Notes: a model not told the origin generated them from the letters alone. 64,000 bases of DNA from Pontibacter sp. HSC-36F09 (GCF_024171605.1 NZ_JALKAA010000005.1:124001-188000), one strand, 5' to 3'. Counted from the stretch's first letter, positions 52,014 through 62,529 are shown. Numbers and translations: made by a program.

Positions 52014-53868
52014 ATACTTCCTCAACTATGTCTTTCTCAAACTTCAGATTCTCAATAATGAATTGCTGGCGCTCCGGCGTGTTTTTGCCCATGTAGTAGC
52101 TCAGCATTTTCTGTATCGTCGTGTCTTTCTGCAGGAACACAGGCTTCAATTTGATGTTATCGCCAATGAACTTGCCGAACTCGTCCGGCGAAATCTCACC
52201 CAGACCTTTGAAGCGAGTAATCTCCGGACGCTTGCCTAATTTCTCGATCGCGGCCTGCTTTTCGGTTTCGTTGTAGCAATAGATCGTTTCTTTCTTATTG
52301 CGCACCCGGAAAAGCGGGGTTTCCAGAATGTACACGTGGCCATTCTTCACCAGATCAGGGAAAAACTGCAGAAAAAAGGTTAGGAGTAGCAGACGAATGT
52401 GCATACCGTCCACGTCGGCATCTGTGGCGATCACTACGCGGTTGTAGCGCAAACCTTCCAGCCCCTCTTCAATATTTAAAGCGTGCTGCAGCAGGTTAAA
52501 TTCCTCGTTTTCGTATACCACCTTTTTCTTCAGGCCAAAGCAGTTCAGTGGTTTACCTCTCAAACTGAAAACTGCCTCCGTGTCCACGTTGCGGGATTTT
52601 GTGATGGAACCACTTGCTGAGTCACCCTCCGTTATGAAGAGTGTGGATAGCAGGGCGTTCTCGTGCTTGTCCTCGTTGAAGTGCAGACGGCAGTCGCGCA
52701 GCTTACGGTTGTGCAGGTTGGCCTTCTTGGCGCGCTGGTTGGCCAGTTTTTTCACGCCAGCCATGTCCTTGCGCTCCCGCTCGCTTTGCTCAATGCGCTT
52801 TTTCAGCGCCTCGGCCGTCGCCTGGTTGATGCGAAGGTAATTATCAAGGTGCTCCTTGATGAAGTCATTGATATAGGAGTTCACTGCCGGGCCATCCGGA
52901 CCCATGTCAATCGAGCCCAGTTTTGTCTTGGTCTGCGACTCAAAAACCGGCTCCTGCACACGAAGCGAAATGGCACCAACAACGGAGCCACGAATATCAG
53001 CCGCATCGTAGTCTTTCTTATAAAAGTCGCGGATCGTTTTCACCAATGCCGTACGGAAGGCCGCCAGGTGCGTACCGCCCATAGTCGTATACTGACCGTT
53101 CACGAAAGAATAGTACTCCTCGCCGTAGTCGTTACCATGTGTGATGGCCAGCTCAATGTCGTTGCCTTTCAGGTGGATGATCGGGTAGCGCATGCTCTCC
53201 TCATCGGCTTTATTTCTCAAAAGATCGAGCAGACCGTTTTCGGAGTAGAATTTCTTGCCGTTGAAGTTGATCGTCAGACCGGCGTTCAGGTATACGTAAT
53301 TCCAGATCTGGTTCTCCAGATAATCCGGGTTGTACTGGTAGTTCTTGAAAATGGTATCGTCCGGCGTAAATGTCGTGAGCGTGCCGTTGCGTTGCGAAGT
53401 GGCTTCCAGCGGAAGATCGTTTGTCAGCACACCACGCTCAAACTCTGCAGCCTTCATCTGCCCGTCACGCACGGACTGGATGCGGAACTGGCTTGAAAGG
53501 GCATTTACCGCTTTGGTACCTACACCGTTCAGACCAACAGACTTCTGGAACGCCTTGCTGTCGTACTTACCACCTGTGTTGATCTTGCTCACGCAGTCAA
53601 TTACCTTGCCCAGCGGAATACCGCGGCCATAGTCGCGTACCTGCACCTTGTGGTCCGATATTTTGATGTCGATGGTTTTGCCATACCCCATCACGTGTTC
53701 GTCAATGGAATTGTCGATTACCTCTTTCACCAAAATGTAAATACCATCATCGGCCGAAGAACCGTCTCCCAACTTACCGATGTACATACCGGGGCGTAGC
53801 CTGATGTGTTCGCGGGGCTCCAGCGAGCGAATGCTGTCTTCGTTGTAATTATGCTCTAACTCTGCCAT
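52006..53868 (-). CDS. parE: DNA topoisomerase IV subunit B
   Basis: 620 residues. GHKL ATPase domain: [30 protein letters not shown] (Asn-containing N box), [12 protein letters not shown] and [21 protein letters not shown] domain: [13 protein letters not shown] and [22 protein letters not shown]-terminus [17 protein letters not shown]. It supplies ATP-driven strand passage to ParC. The shorter length and overlap with parC support ParE over GyrB. Confidence 0.94.
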   Translation of the reverse strand: MAELEHNYNEDSIRSLEPREHIRLRPGMYIGKLGDGSSADDGIYILVKEVIDNSIDEHVMGYGKTIDIKISDHKVQVRDYGRGIPLGKVIDCVSKINTGGKYDSKAFQKSVGLNGVGTKAVNALSSQFRIQSVRDGQMKAAEFERGVLTNDLPLEATSQRNGTLTTFTPDDTIFKNYQYNPDYLENQIWNYVYLNAGLTINFNGKKFYSENGLLDLLRNKADEESMRYPIIHLKGNDIELAITHGNDYGEEYYSFVNGQYTTMGGTHLAAFRTALVKTIRDFYKKDYDAADIRGSVVGAISLRVQEPVFESQTKTKLGSIDMGPDGPAVNSYINDFIKEHLDNYLRINQATAEALKKRIEQSERERKDMAGVKKLANQRAKKANLHNRKLRDCRLHFNEDKHENALLSTLFITEGDSASGSITKSRNVDTEAVFSLRGKPLNCFGLKKKVVYENEEFNLLQHALNIEEGLEGLRYNRVVIATDADVDGMHIRLLLLTFFLQFFPDLVKNGHVYILETPLFRVRNKKETIYCYNETEKQAAIEKLGKRPEITRFKGLGEISPDEFGKFIGDNIKLKPVFLQKDTTIQKMLSYYMGKNTPERQQFIIENLKFEKDIVEEVYA

Positions 53869-54217
53869 TCTGTAAGCGTAAGTGTATTTGATTTAGTGGA
53901 ATCACTCGGAAATATAGAAAAATAAAAGAAATCGGACGCTACAAATAGTTCCGGCGTCTAACCGATTCATCTTTAAAAGAAGGCTAATGCTAATATTATT
54001 AGTCAGCAAATATAGCTAAAATAGTTGAAATCATCAACCACTTCTATACAACCAATGCACATTGCGATCAGTTCACAAAAATAAGAGAAATACGCAGGTA
54101 TAACTTAGCTAAAATTATTAGCATAAAAATAGTTAGATATAACTATACTTGCGCATTACATTTGCTTAACTAAATGCGGTCAAACACAAGCCGTATACCT
54201 ACATACATTCGCACCCT
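53869..54217. other. AT-rich divergent intergenic region between parE and the AI-2E permease
   Basis: 349 bp, no gene seen. It holds divergent promoters; a TATATTTC box on the minus strand near 53908 may serve parE, and TATACTTG near 54144 may serve the permease. Short repeated fragments (TAGCTAAAAT, twice) and a palindrome ATAGTT-AGATAT-AACTAT (54129-54146) could bind a regulator. Confidence 0.5.
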
Positions 54218-55366
54218 ATGGAAATTAAATTACCCCGGTATTTTAAGTATGTCATCATTTTACTGGGCCTTTTTCTAGCTATTTGGACACTCCAAAGCTT
54301 CAAGTCAGTTCTGATGCCACTGACCTTTGCTTTGCTGTTTGCCCTGCTCCTGCTGCCCCTCACCCGCGACCTCGAAAAATTCCGCGTACCGCGTGCTTTG
54401 GCTATTCTCTGTAGCATTGTAATGGTGGTGATCGTGCTGGGGTTGGTGATTTGGTTTCTGTCCATGCAAGTCATTAGCCTCACTTCGGAACTGGATACCA
54501 TTGGCAAAAACTTTGATGCCTTGCTGATGAAGGTACAGGATTACCTCTACCACAACTTTGGCATACAGCCGGCCAACAAAAGCGAGCTTTTCCGCAACAC
54601 AGTGGGCGGCTTGCGGGAGATTTCGACCACTTTTGTCGGCAGCACCATCTCGCTGACCACCGGCGCCCTGACGATCATCACCATCGTGCCCATTTTTGTG
54701 TTCTGCTTTCTGTATTACCGCGACCACCTGGAGCAATTCATGTACAAGTTTGTGTCGAAGGAGCGCCGTAGTAGCCTGAACCATACCATCGACAACATAC
54801 AGTTAGTGGCGCAGAGCTATATCTCAGGGCTGATGATCGTGATTGTAATCGTATCGCTGCTCAACTCGGCCGGACTACTCATCCTGGGCGTCAAGTATGC
54901 CATCTTCTTCGGTGTTTTTGCCTCCATCCTGACCATCATACCTTATATTGGCATCCTGATCGGGGCCATGCTGCCGGCGTTGTTCACACTGGCCACAACC
55001 GGTAGCCTGTTTGAGGCGGTGTTGGTGGTGCTGGTGTTCATGTTTGTGCAGTTTCTGGAGGGCAACTTCATTACACCCTATGTTGTTGGTTCCAAGGTAA
55101 GTATCAACCCTTTTGCTGCCATCATTGCCTTGCTGATCGGTGGTGAAATATGGGGAGCGGCCGGTATGATCATCTCTATACCTATGATCGCGATCCTGAA
55201 GGTAATTTTCGATGCCTATGAACCACTACAACCTTTTGGCTTTTTGTTGGCTGACATAGACGATGTGAAAGCTCAGAAATCGGGGCGCTTCCGGAAAATG
55301 TTCGATAAGCTGCGCGAAAAAGCGCGAAGGGAGCGCTACGAGGATGACCGCGAGGCTGAGCAATAG
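54218..55366 (+). CDS. AI-2E family transporter (TqsA/PerM-like permease)
   Basis: 382 residues, polytopic. Two helices at the N-terminus (YVIILLGLFLAIWTL; MPLTFALLFALLLLPL) are followed by a third (IVMVVIVLGLVIWFL), a soluble stretch, and a C-terminal cluster including GILIGAMLPALFTL and FLEGNFITPYVVGSKVSINPFAAIIALLIGGEIWGAAGMIISIP, the family signature. Members export small molecules or ions; the substrate here is unknown. The C-terminal ~35 residues are cytoplasmic and highly charged. Confidence 0.9.
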   Translation: MEIKLPRYFKYVIILLGLFLAIWTLQSFKSVLMPLTFALLFALLLLPLTRDLEKFRVPRALAILCSIVMVVIVLGLVIWFLSMQVISLTSELDTIGKNFDALLMKVQDYLYHNFGIQPANKSELFRNTVGGLREISTTFVGSTISLTTGALTIITIVPIFVFCFLYYRDHLEQFMYKFVSKERRSSLNHTIDNIQLVAQSYISGLMIVIVIVSLLNSAGLLILGVKYAIFFGVFASILTIIPYIGILIGAMLPALFTLATTGSLFEAVLVVLVFMFVQFLEGNFITPYVVGSKVSINPFAAIIALLIGGEIWGAAGMIISIPMIAILKVIFDAYEPLQPFGFLLADIDDVKAQKSGRFRKMFDKLREKARRERYEDDREAEQ

Positions 55367-55502
55367 CCCGCATTTGCTAAAGCTGTTTGCACAAGGTATA
55401 GCGAGTGTTCAATTTGAAACGTATTGCTAAGAATATTGGTTTACAGGATAGCCCTTTGGACAGCGCCGAAGGTCGCTTCAAATAAGCCTAAAAAGAATCA
55501 GC

Positions 55503-56912
55503 TTGTACGCCATCATAGACATTGAGACTACGGGTAGTCAGCCCACGCAGGACAGGATCACCGAGATTGCCATTTTCATTCACGATGGAAACGAAGTCGT
55601 GGATAAATATAGCACCCTGATCAACCCGGAGCGCCCGATACCCTATTTCATTTCTCAACTCACCGGCATTACCGACGACATGGTGCAGGACGCACCCAAG
55701 TTTTACGAAGTGGCCAAAGACATTGTGCAGTTCACGGAGGGGAAGGTGTTCGTGGCTCATAATGTGCGCTTCGACTACTCATTCATCAAAAAAGAATTTG
55801 CCGATCTGGGTTTTACCTTTCAGCGCAAAACGCTTTGTACCGTGCGCTTGAGCCGTTCGCTCATACCTGGTCTGCCGTCTTACTCGCTCGAAAAACTCTG
55901 CAAAAGCATCGACATTGACCTGCAGATGCGCCACCGGGCCATTGGCGATGCTGAGGCGACGGCCAAGCTATTTGACAAGCTGATCAAGATCAACCGGCCG
56001 GTCATTGACGGAGCGCAGCATATGGCTGATCCTTCAGAACAGCTTAAAAACGAAATCAAAGCCTCACTCCTTCCTCCCGCCATCAGCAAGGAGCAGGTGG
56101 ATGCATTGCCGACGGTTCCGGGTGTATACTACTTCTACAACGAAGCAGGCGAGGTGATCTATGTGGGCAAGAGCATTAACATCAAGAAGCGCATTATCCA
56201 GCACTTCAACATCGACTACAAGAGCCGCAAATCTATTGAGTTTAAGAACCAGATCGCCGATATCACTTACGAGCTAATGGGCAACGAACTGGTGGCATTA
56301 CTGTTTGAGTCTGCCGAAATCAAGCGCATGAAGCCGCACTACAACCGCCAGCAGCGGCGCAGTGTGTTCAACACCGGTATTTTCACCTACCAGGACGACA
56401 AAGGGTATAAGCGACTGACATTCGGTAGCATCAACAAGGCCGATGATGTGAATATGACGCCTATCATCGCGCTATCAAACCAGTTTAAGGCCAAGGGATT
56501 CCTTTACCACAAAGTGTCCAAATATAACCTGTGCCAGAAGCTGTGTGACCTGTATAAAACGCCGGGCGCCTGCTTCGACTACCAGGTACACATCTGCCAG
56601 GGCGCTTGTATTGGTGAGGAAAGCCCTGAGGAGTACAATGCCCGGGTGGATGCCGCCATCGAGTCGTTTACCTATGAACACAACAGTTTTGTGATCGTGG
56701 GCAAGGGCCGTGAATTGGGTGAGAAGTCTGTGGTAGTGGTGGAGCACGGCACCTACCTGGGCTTTGGCTTTGTGGACGAGTACTTTTCGGCCAGCTCGCT
56801 TGACGACTTTAAGTCGGAGATTCAGCGCTACAACGACAACAAGGACATACAGCAGATCATACGCGGCCACATGCGCGGCAAGCACAAAGACAAGGTTCTT
56901 GTGTTTGATTAA
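55503..56912 (+). CDS. DnaQ-like 3'-5' exonuclease fused to a GIY-YIG nuclease domain
   Basis: 469 residues starting at TTG. The protein begins YAIIDIETTGSQPTQDRITEIAIF, the Exo I motif of DEDDh exonucleases, with no sensible upstream ATG. Exo II is HNVRFDYSFIKKEF and Exo III HRAIGDAEATAKLF. Residues about 200-290 are a GIY-YIG domain (LPTVPGVYYFYNEAGEVIYVGKSINIKKRI), as in UvrC/Cho. The C-terminal part has a cysteine cluster (CQKLCDLYKTPGACFDYQVHICQGACIG) seen in Cho-like proteins. A DNA repair nuclease is expected. The fusion is known in several phyla. Confidence 0.92.
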   Translation: MYAIIDIETTGSQPTQDRITEIAIFIHDGNEVVDKYSTLINPERPIPYFISQLTGITDDMVQDAPKFYEVAKDIVQFTEGKVFVAHNVRFDYSFIKKEFADLGFTFQRKTLCTVRLSRSLIPGLPSYSLEKLCKSIDIDLQMRHRAIGDAEATAKLFDKLIKINRPVIDGAQHMADPSEQLKNEIKASLLPPAISKEQVDALPTVPGVYYFYNEAGEVIYVGKSINIKKRIIQHFNIDYKSRKSIEFKNQIADITYELMGNELVALLFESAEIKRMKPHYNRQQRRSVFNTGIFTYQDDKGYKRLTFGSINKADDVNMTPIIALSNQFKAKGFLYHKVSKYNLCQKLCDLYKTPGACFDYQVHICQGACIGEESPEEYNARVDAAIESFTYEHNSFVIVGKGRELGEKSVVVVEHGTYLGFGFVDEYFSASSLDDFKSEIQRYNDNKDIQQIIRGHMRGKHKDKVLVFD

Positions 56913-57018
56913 GCTTTCCTAACAGGTATAGCCCCTTTTTTCTGAAGCGCCTGCCATCAATTTTCGGTTAAGAAATTATTTATCCGTAATTTCAAATCGA
57001 AATAAAACTTAAACATTC

Positions 57019-58089
57019 ATGGAAAAACGTTTCAGATCAGGGGTATTGTTCGGCGATGAAGTAACAGAGCTGTTCAAGTATGCCAATGAAAATAACTTTG
57101 CGCTGCCAGCCGTCAACGTGATTGGCACAAACTCTATCAATGCCGTGCTGGAAACAGCCAAGGCGCTTAACTCTCCCGTAATCATTCAGTTCTCGCACGG
57201 TGGTGCCACTTTTTTTGCTGGCAAAGGCCTTGAGAATGACAACCAGAAAGCTGCCATTGCAGGCGCTGTTTCCGGAGCCCAGCACGTGCACCTGATGGCT
57301 GAAGCCTATGGTGTGCCGGTAGTACTGCACACTGACCACGCCGCCAAGAAATTGCTACCATGGATCGACGGTCTGTTAGACGCTGGCGAGAAATACTACG
57401 AGCAGCACGGCAAGCCACTTTACAGCTCCCACATGCTCGACCTTTCTGAGGAAGAGATCAAAGAAAACATCGAGACTTGCGCCAGCTACCTGGAGCGCAT
57501 GAACAAGATCGGCATGACCGTGGAAATCGAACTAGGCGTAACGGGCGGCGAGGAAGACGGCGTGGACAACACCGGCGTGGACAGCTCCAGACTGTATACC
57601 CAGCCAGACGAAGTAGCTTATGCCTACGAAGAACTGAAGAAGGTAAGCGACCGCTTCACGATCGCAGCGGCTTTCGGTAACGTGCACGGCGTATACAAGC
57701 CAGGCAACGTGGAGCTGCGTCCAGAGATCCTGAAAAATTCACAGGACTTCATCAAGGAGAAATACGGTACAGGCGACAACCCGGTGAACTTCGTATTCCA
57801 CGGTGGTTCGGGTTCTGAGAAGGCGAAAATCACAGAAGCGATCGGTTATGGTGCCATCAAAATGAACATTGACACCGACATGCAGTGGGCCTATTGGGAA
57901 GGTGTGAAGAACTACTACGAGTCGAAGAAAGATTATCTACAAGGTCAGCTCGGCAATCCAGAGGGTCCGGATTCCCCGAACAAAAAATACTACGACCCAC
58001 GCGTATGGCTGCGCAAAGGTGAAGAAAATTTCATCGCTAGGTTAAAAGAGGCGTTTGAGGATTTGAACTGCGTGAATCGCAATTCATAA
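57019..58089 (+). CDS. fbaA: Class II fructose-bisphosphate aldolase
   Basis: 356 residues, class IIA length. Zinc and catalytic motifs: VVLHTDHAAKKLLPW (His and catalytic Asp), ELGVTGGEEDGVDN, NVHGVYKPGNVEL and FVFHGGSGSEKAKI, then MNIDTDMQWAYW. It cleaves fructose 1,6-bisphosphate in glycolysis and runs in reverse in gluconeogenesis. Single-gene unit closed by a hairpin at 58109-58136; the adjacent convergent gene encodes a phosphofructokinase-family protein. Confidence 0.97.
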   Translation: MEKRFRSGVLFGDEVTELFKYANENNFALPAVNVIGTNSINAVLETAKALNSPVIIQFSHGGATFFAGKGLENDNQKAAIAGAVSGAQHVHLMAEAYGVPVVLHTDHAAKKLLPWIDGLLDAGEKYYEQHGKPLYSSHMLDLSEEEIKENIETCASYLERMNKIGMTVEIELGVTGGEEDGVDNTGVDSSRLYTQPDEVAYAYEELKKVSDRFTIAAAFGNVHGVYKPGNVELRPEILKNSQDFIKEKYGTGDNPVNFVFHGGSGSEKAKITEAIGYGAIKMNIDTDMQWAYWEGVKNYYESKKDYLQGQLGNPEGPDSPNKKYYDPRVWLRKGEENFIARLKEAFEDLNCVNRNS

Positions 58090-58108
58090 TCTAGTTTACT
58101 GATAAGGG

Positions 58109-58136
58109 AAAGGGTGAGGCGAAAGCTTCACCCTTT
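58109..58136. terminator. Terminator between convergent fbaA and the PfkB kinase gene
   Basis: AAAGGGTGA / TCACCCTTT stem with a GC-containing loop and a run of T on the plus strand. Confidence 0.85.
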
Positions 58137-58145
58137 TTTATTTTA

Positions 58146-59084
58146 TTACTTATGCTTCAGCAACCACTGGTAAATCTCCTCAGTATCCTCTTTGCGGCAA
58201 AGTTCCGAGCTTGGCGTCATGGTAGCGGCAGTACCGGCGGCAACGCCATAGCGAACGACTTCATCAAGCGGACGACCCTGCAGCAAGCCCATCACCATAC
58301 CCGCTACCATACTGTCTCCGGCGCCGACCGCACTCTGTTGTTTTACCGTGGGCGGAACCACATAATGTATACCTGACTCCTTAGAGGCAAGCATGGCACC
58401 ACGTGGGCCGAGCGACACGACCAGCACTTTGCACTTGCCTTCATCGATCACCTGCATAGCAAACGCTTCCTGTTCAAACGCCGAGATATGTTCTTTTCCA
58501 GCCAGCTTAGCTAGCTCGCCAAGATTTGGTTTGATCAGGTACAGCCCCTCTCCTGCCGCTTTCATAAGGGCCTCACCCGAAGTATCCACGATCAGCCTGA
58601 AGTTGCGCTTGTGGGCGATCACCGCCATCCGGAGGTAAAAGTCGTCGGGCACACCGGGAGCCAGGCTGCCGCTGGCCACCACATATTCAGGAACTTGCTC
58701 CAGCTTTTCAAGTTTGTCCAGCACCTGTTGCCACTCCGACTCCTCAATACGAGGACCCGGCATACCGAAACGGAACTGGTCGCCGGTATTGTCTTCCATC
58801 ACCATCAGGTTTTCGCGGGTCCAGCTTTTAGTCTGGCCGTTCCAGTACTCCACGCCTTCCTCTTTCAGCAAATTGCAGAGCATTTCTCCGGCTGGGCCTC
58901 CTGACAGTAGCCAGGCGCAGGAGTTGCCGCCCAGTTTGCGTATGGCTCGGGAAACGTTGATGCCCCCTCCGCCCGGTTCGTAAGTGGGTTCTTCGCAGCG
59001 AAGTTTCTTCTCGGGCAGCACACGCTGCACGTGGGTGCTCTTGTCAAGGGCCGGGTTGATCGTAATGGTCAGGACTTTATGCAT
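58146..59084 (-). CDS. PfkB-type sugar kinase (1-phosphofructokinase / 6-phosphofructokinase II family)
   Basis: 312 residues of the ribokinase fold. The N-terminus ITINPALDKSTHVQRVLP and the substrate-binding EPGGGGINVSRAIRKLGG are typical of the PfkB/FruK branch. The C-terminal motif SAVGAGDSMVAGMVMGLLQGR contains the catalytic Asp in GAGD. It phosphorylates a sugar phosphate with ATP; fructose 6-phosphate is the likely substrate given the adjacent aldolase gene and absence of a fru phosphotransferase system, but this is inference. Confidence 0.9.
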   Translation of the reverse strand: MHKVLTITINPALDKSTHVQRVLPEKKLRCEEPTYEPGGGGINVSRAIRKLGGNSCAWLLSGGPAGEMLCNLLKEEGVEYWNGQTKSWTRENLMVMEDNTGDQFRFGMPGPRIEESEWQQVLDKLEKLEQVPEYVVASGSLAPGVPDDFYLRMAVIAHKRNFRLIVDTSGEALMKAAGEGLYLIKPNLGELAKLAGKEHISAFEQEAFAMQVIDEGKCKVLVVSLGPRGAMLASKESGIHYVVPPTVKQQSAVGAGDSMVAGMVMGLLQGRPLDEVVRYGVAAGTAATMTPSSELCRKEDTEEIYQWLLKHK

Positions 59085-59280
59085 ACTGCTACAGGTATAA
59101 ATATCTGAAAGAAAGGCGTCACTCTAGGGAAACCTCTATTATAAAACATCCGGATGAAGGCTCTAATAGATCTTAACAAGCCCGTACATACTTCCATGAA
59201 ACTACCCCTTGGCCGAGAATTACAGGAAATGACATCAGGTATAGGTATAGCTATCACTAAAACGCATCCCTTATACCTTA

Positions 59281-61683
59281 TTAGCGGCGGATGTCGAACT
59301 CCTTTTGGTCGCCGGTCCTGAAGGTATAGACCTCACCACGCACCCCGACATTTACTTCCTTGGACCATCCCCTGTCAAATTTGATGATCAGTTTATCGCG
59401 GGTAATATTCAGGTCAAGCCAGTGTCCGCGATAGCGGAGCTGCAAGTTAAGGCAGGGCATTTCGTCCGGAAGCACCGGGTTCAACCACAGTACATTATCG
59501 CGAATCTCGAGGCCAGTATAGGCGCGCTGCACCAGGTCTACCGTGCCGGCCATGGCACCGAGGTGTATACCTTCAGCCGTGGTGCCTCCCTGTATATCTT
59601 CCAGGTCGCTCATCAGGGCTGTTTCAAAGTTTGTCCAGGAGCGTTTACGGTCCGAACGGGCCAGCACCCAGGCATGCACAATCTTACTTAGGGTGGAGCC
59701 ATGCGAGGTCCGCTGTTCGTAGTAGGCAATGTTTTCAGGTATACGCTCGGGCTTAAAGTCGTAGTCAAGTTGCCTGAAGATGGAAATCAATTCTTCCGAA
59801 GAAAAAAGGTAAAAGAGCATCAGCACATCGGCCTGTTTACTGGCTTTGTACCTGTTCACGCTGTCGCCTTCGCTTTCCAGGATGCGGTCGAGCCGCATGG
59901 CTTCTCCGTGCTTTGCTCTGTACTTCGCCCAGTCGAACTCCTGTAGTTTGTCGTAGCCGTCAAATTGCGCGATGATTTTGGTATCTTCCAGAAAAGGCAC
60001 ATACATACGCTTGCCGATATCCTCCCAGCGTGTCAGGTCGTCGGGCGTAATGTGCCGCTTGGTGAGCAATTCTTCGTAGCGGGAGTTACCGATCACCTCT
60101 TTGAGCTGCAACGCTTTTTGGATCACCCAAACAGCCAGCACATTGGTATAAGCGTTGTTGTTTAAGCCTACCTCCTCAGAATCTGGATACTCGGTATGGT
60201 ACTCGTCAGGCCCCACCACGTGCAGAATCTCATAGCGCCCGGTTACCTGATTGATAGTAGCGATCGTGGACCAAAACTGTGCGATATCCAGCAACATCTC
60301 AGCACCGTGGTAACTCAGGAAGTCGATGTCGCCGGTGGCCTGGTAGTAGTGCCACACGTTGTAGGCAACAGCCGAACTGATGTGACGCTGCAGGAAAGTA
60401 TTGTCAGGTAGCCAACGGCCCGACTGCGGATTGAGGTGAAGGACCTGGCTTTCCTCTCGGCCGTTACTGCCGCTTTGCCACGGGAACATAGCTCCTTTAT
60501 ACCCTGCCGCTTTTGCGGCGCTTCGGGCCTCGTTCAGGCGACGGTAGCGGTACATGAGCAACTCTCGCGTGATGGCCGGCAAGTGCAGGTTGAGGAAAGG
60601 AAAAATGAAGAGTTCGTCCCAAAAGATGTGTCCCCTGTAAGCCTCTCCATGCCAGCCCCGGGCGGGTACGCCCACGTCCAGGTCGACGGTATGGCCCGAA
60701 ACGGCCTGCAACAGATGGAAAATATGCAGTCGCAGCACAGACTGCACTTTCGTATTGCAGGCCGTGTCAAGGTCACAGCGGTTCCAGATGCGTTGCCAGG
60801 CCCGCTTATGCTCCTCCAAAGACTCTTCAAAAGTACCCTGCCGGAAGCTGTTGATACAGGCATCCTGCAATGGTTCGGTGGTGGCCCAGTCGCGGGAGGT
60901 ATAGATCAGCACGCTTTTTTCGAGCCGCAAAGGCTGGCCTTCTGTTGCCTGTAGTTTAAAGTGATGTTCTGTATAGCCCTGTTCAATTTTGGTCTGAGGT
61001 AACACGCCACTGGCTTGTCCATTCAGGTATACCTTGGTACGGGCTACCTGCACCATTCGGGTCTTCGACTGCACTGTCTGCACGACCAAGTACATGGTCT
61101 CTTCGTCGTGTTGGCCTTGTTCCAATGTTTCAAGGTGCTGACTGGCCAGCGCGCGGTAACGGGCCACGCCACTGTTGATCACGCGACCGTCAAGGGCGGC
61201 TCTTAACTCTACTTCACCTGACCAATTAACAGGCGTCAACTGCCATTCCAGCGCTGCAAGGTGTGGGTTTGCCATGCTGACGATCCGACGGGTGTTGAGC
61301 TTCGATTCGCGCCCTTTACTGTCTCGGAAATGGACGAAACGAAGCAACACACCATGCTTTAAATCAAGCTCCTGCTTAAAGTCGAGCACCTCAACACTGC
61401 TGATGTGAAACCACTCTTCGCCTGCCTGCCGGAAGGAAACGGGTAGCCAGTTGGGCCAGTTCACCAGGTCTTCGTTTTCGATTTGCTTGCCGGCCACTTC
61501 GGAGGTGAGCCGGTTATAGCCGCCAGCCAGGTAGGTACCGGGGTAATGGAGATCGTCTTCGGCAGGAGTTTCTTCAAATGCGCCACGGGTGGCAATGTAA
61601 CCATTCCCTAGTGTGCAGAGCGCTTCGCGCAGGGTTTGCTCTTTAGGCACCCATTGGTTGTAGATGATGCTCCAATCAGCCAT
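59281..61683 (-). CDS. Glycoside hydrolase family 65 disaccharide phosphorylase
   Basis: 800 residues. N-terminal beta-sandwich (REALCTLGNGYIATRGAFEE) followed by an (alpha/alpha)6 barrel with RGWHGEAYRGHIFWDELFIFPFL and the catalytic acid in HVVGPDEYHTEYPDSEEVGLNNNAYTN, then the phosphate-side SKQADVLMLFYLF and EQRTSHGSTLSKIVHAWVLAR. GH65 members phosphorolyse maltose, trehalose, kojibiose or trehalose 6-phosphate to beta-glucose 1-phosphate. The neighbouring beta-phosphoglucomutase-like and trehalose-phosphatase genes point to trehalose or a related disaccharide. It overlaps the end of the phosphatase gene by 8 bp. Confidence 0.92.
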   Translation of the reverse strand: MADWSIIYNQWVPKEQTLREALCTLGNGYIATRGAFEETPAEDDLHYPGTYLAGGYNRLTSEVAGKQIENEDLVNWPNWLPVSFRQAGEEWFHISSVEVLDFKQELDLKHGVLLRFVHFRDSKGRESKLNTRRIVSMANPHLAALEWQLTPVNWSGEVELRAALDGRVINSGVARYRALASQHLETLEQGQHDEETMYLVVQTVQSKTRMVQVARTKVYLNGQASGVLPQTKIEQGYTEHHFKLQATEGQPLRLEKSVLIYTSRDWATTEPLQDACINSFRQGTFEESLEEHKRAWQRIWNRCDLDTACNTKVQSVLRLHIFHLLQAVSGHTVDLDVGVPARGWHGEAYRGHIFWDELFIFPFLNLHLPAITRELLMYRYRRLNEARSAAKAAGYKGAMFPWQSGSNGREESQVLHLNPQSGRWLPDNTFLQRHISSAVAYNVWHYYQATGDIDFLSYHGAEMLLDIAQFWSTIATINQVTGRYEILHVVGPDEYHTEYPDSEEVGLNNNAYTNVLAVWVIQKALQLKEVIGNSRYEELLTKRHITPDDLTRWEDIGKRMYVPFLEDTKIIAQFDGYDKLQEFDWAKYRAKHGEAMRLDRILESEGDSVNRYKASKQADVLMLFYLFSSEELISIFRQLDYDFKPERIPENIAYYEQRTSHGSTLSKIVHAWVLARSDRKRSWTNFETALMSDLEDIQGGTTAEGIHLGAMAGTVDLVQRAYTGLEIRDNVLWLNPVLPDEMPCLNLQLRYRGHWLDLNITRDKLIIKFDRGWSKEVNVGVRGEVYTFRTGDQKEFDIRR

Positions 61684-62497
61684 TGCTTTGCTGTTTGATA
61701 GTATCTGTCAGATCTTCCAGAAAGACACGCACTTCATCCACACTTTCCAACCGGTAAGTGGCGGCCGTTTTGTCGTCGTGCTCGCCTACCAGTATACCTA
61801 TCCCGTGGCCCTGCAGCTCTGCAAAAGCATCTTCGTCCGTTATATCGTCGCCGATGTAAAGCGGTATGTAGTTGCCATTGTTCAAACCCAATTCCTCCAT
61901 CAGCCACATCACCGCTTTGCCTTTGTGCCAGTCAATGTTCGGTTTGAGCTCAAAAATCTTTTTGCCGTGGCCGATCTTGAGTTCTGGCATTGTATCCAGC
62001 ACTTCGTCCACAGCCTTTCTAACTTTTTCCACCTGATCTTCAGCCACATTGCGGTAATGTACAGCGATCGCATAGCGCTTCCGCTCCACCAGACTTCCCG
62101 CTATACCTTGTAATTTTTCCTGCAGGATGCCGTCCGCTTTGTCCAACGCGGGCAGGGCGGCTTTGGCACCTCCGGGTTCGGAGGCCATACCTCCCGGACC
62201 GGTGATATCGAATCCGTGTGAGCCGGCAAAGTACAGGTTATCGAGTTTGACCAGGTTTTCCACGTTCCGGCGGTCCCGCCCGCTTACCACAGCCACTTTG
62301 GTCACGGCAGCCATCTCGTGCAGTGCCGTCCGCATCTCGTCCGACAGTAATGCCATTTCAGGTCGCTGCACAATGGGCGTCAGACAGCCGTCGTAGTCAA
62401 GAAAAATGGCGGGTGTTTTGCCTTGGAACTGTGCTTTGAGTTCGGAGAGTTGGTCGAGGGCCGATGGCAGCTCCTGGGCCGCACGTTTCTGTATCAT
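61676..62497 (-). CDS. otsB: Trehalose-phosphatase
   Basis: 273 residues, HAD superfamily. Motif I is AIFLDYDGCLTPIV with the nucleophile Asp and acid Asp, motif II VAVVSGRDRRNVENLV, and the cap and C-terminus show KIFELKPNIDWHKGKAVMWLMEELG and YIGDDITDEDAFAELQ (motif IV). It converts trehalose 6-phosphate to trehalose. No OtsA synthase gene is in the window. It is the middle gene of a three-gene minus-strand unit. Confidence 0.94.
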   Translation of the reverse strand: MIQKRAAQELPSALDQLSELKAQFQGKTPAIFLDYDGCLTPIVQRPEMALLSDEMRTALHEMAAVTKVAVVSGRDRRNVENLVKLDNLYFAGSHGFDITGPGGMASEPGGAKAALPALDKADGILQEKLQGIAGSLVERKRYAIAVHYRNVAEDQVEKVRKAVDEVLDTMPELKIGHGKKIFELKPNIDWHKGKAVMWLMEELGLNNGNYIPLYIGDDITDEDAFAELQGHGIGILVGEHDDKTAATYRLESVDEVRVFLEDLTDTIKQQSNG

Positions 62498-62529
62498 AGT
62501 ATTGATTTGAGGGGTCGAATTAGGGATTT

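Noticed and set aside
50895..52058. 387-residue open frame on the plus strand opposite parC
   Set aside because: It is fully antisense to the conserved parC/parE coding region and has no protein family features; it reflects codon bias of the true gene.
52663..53496. 277-residue open frame on the plus strand opposite parE
   Set aside because: Antisense to a gene with complete GHKL and TOPRIM motifs.
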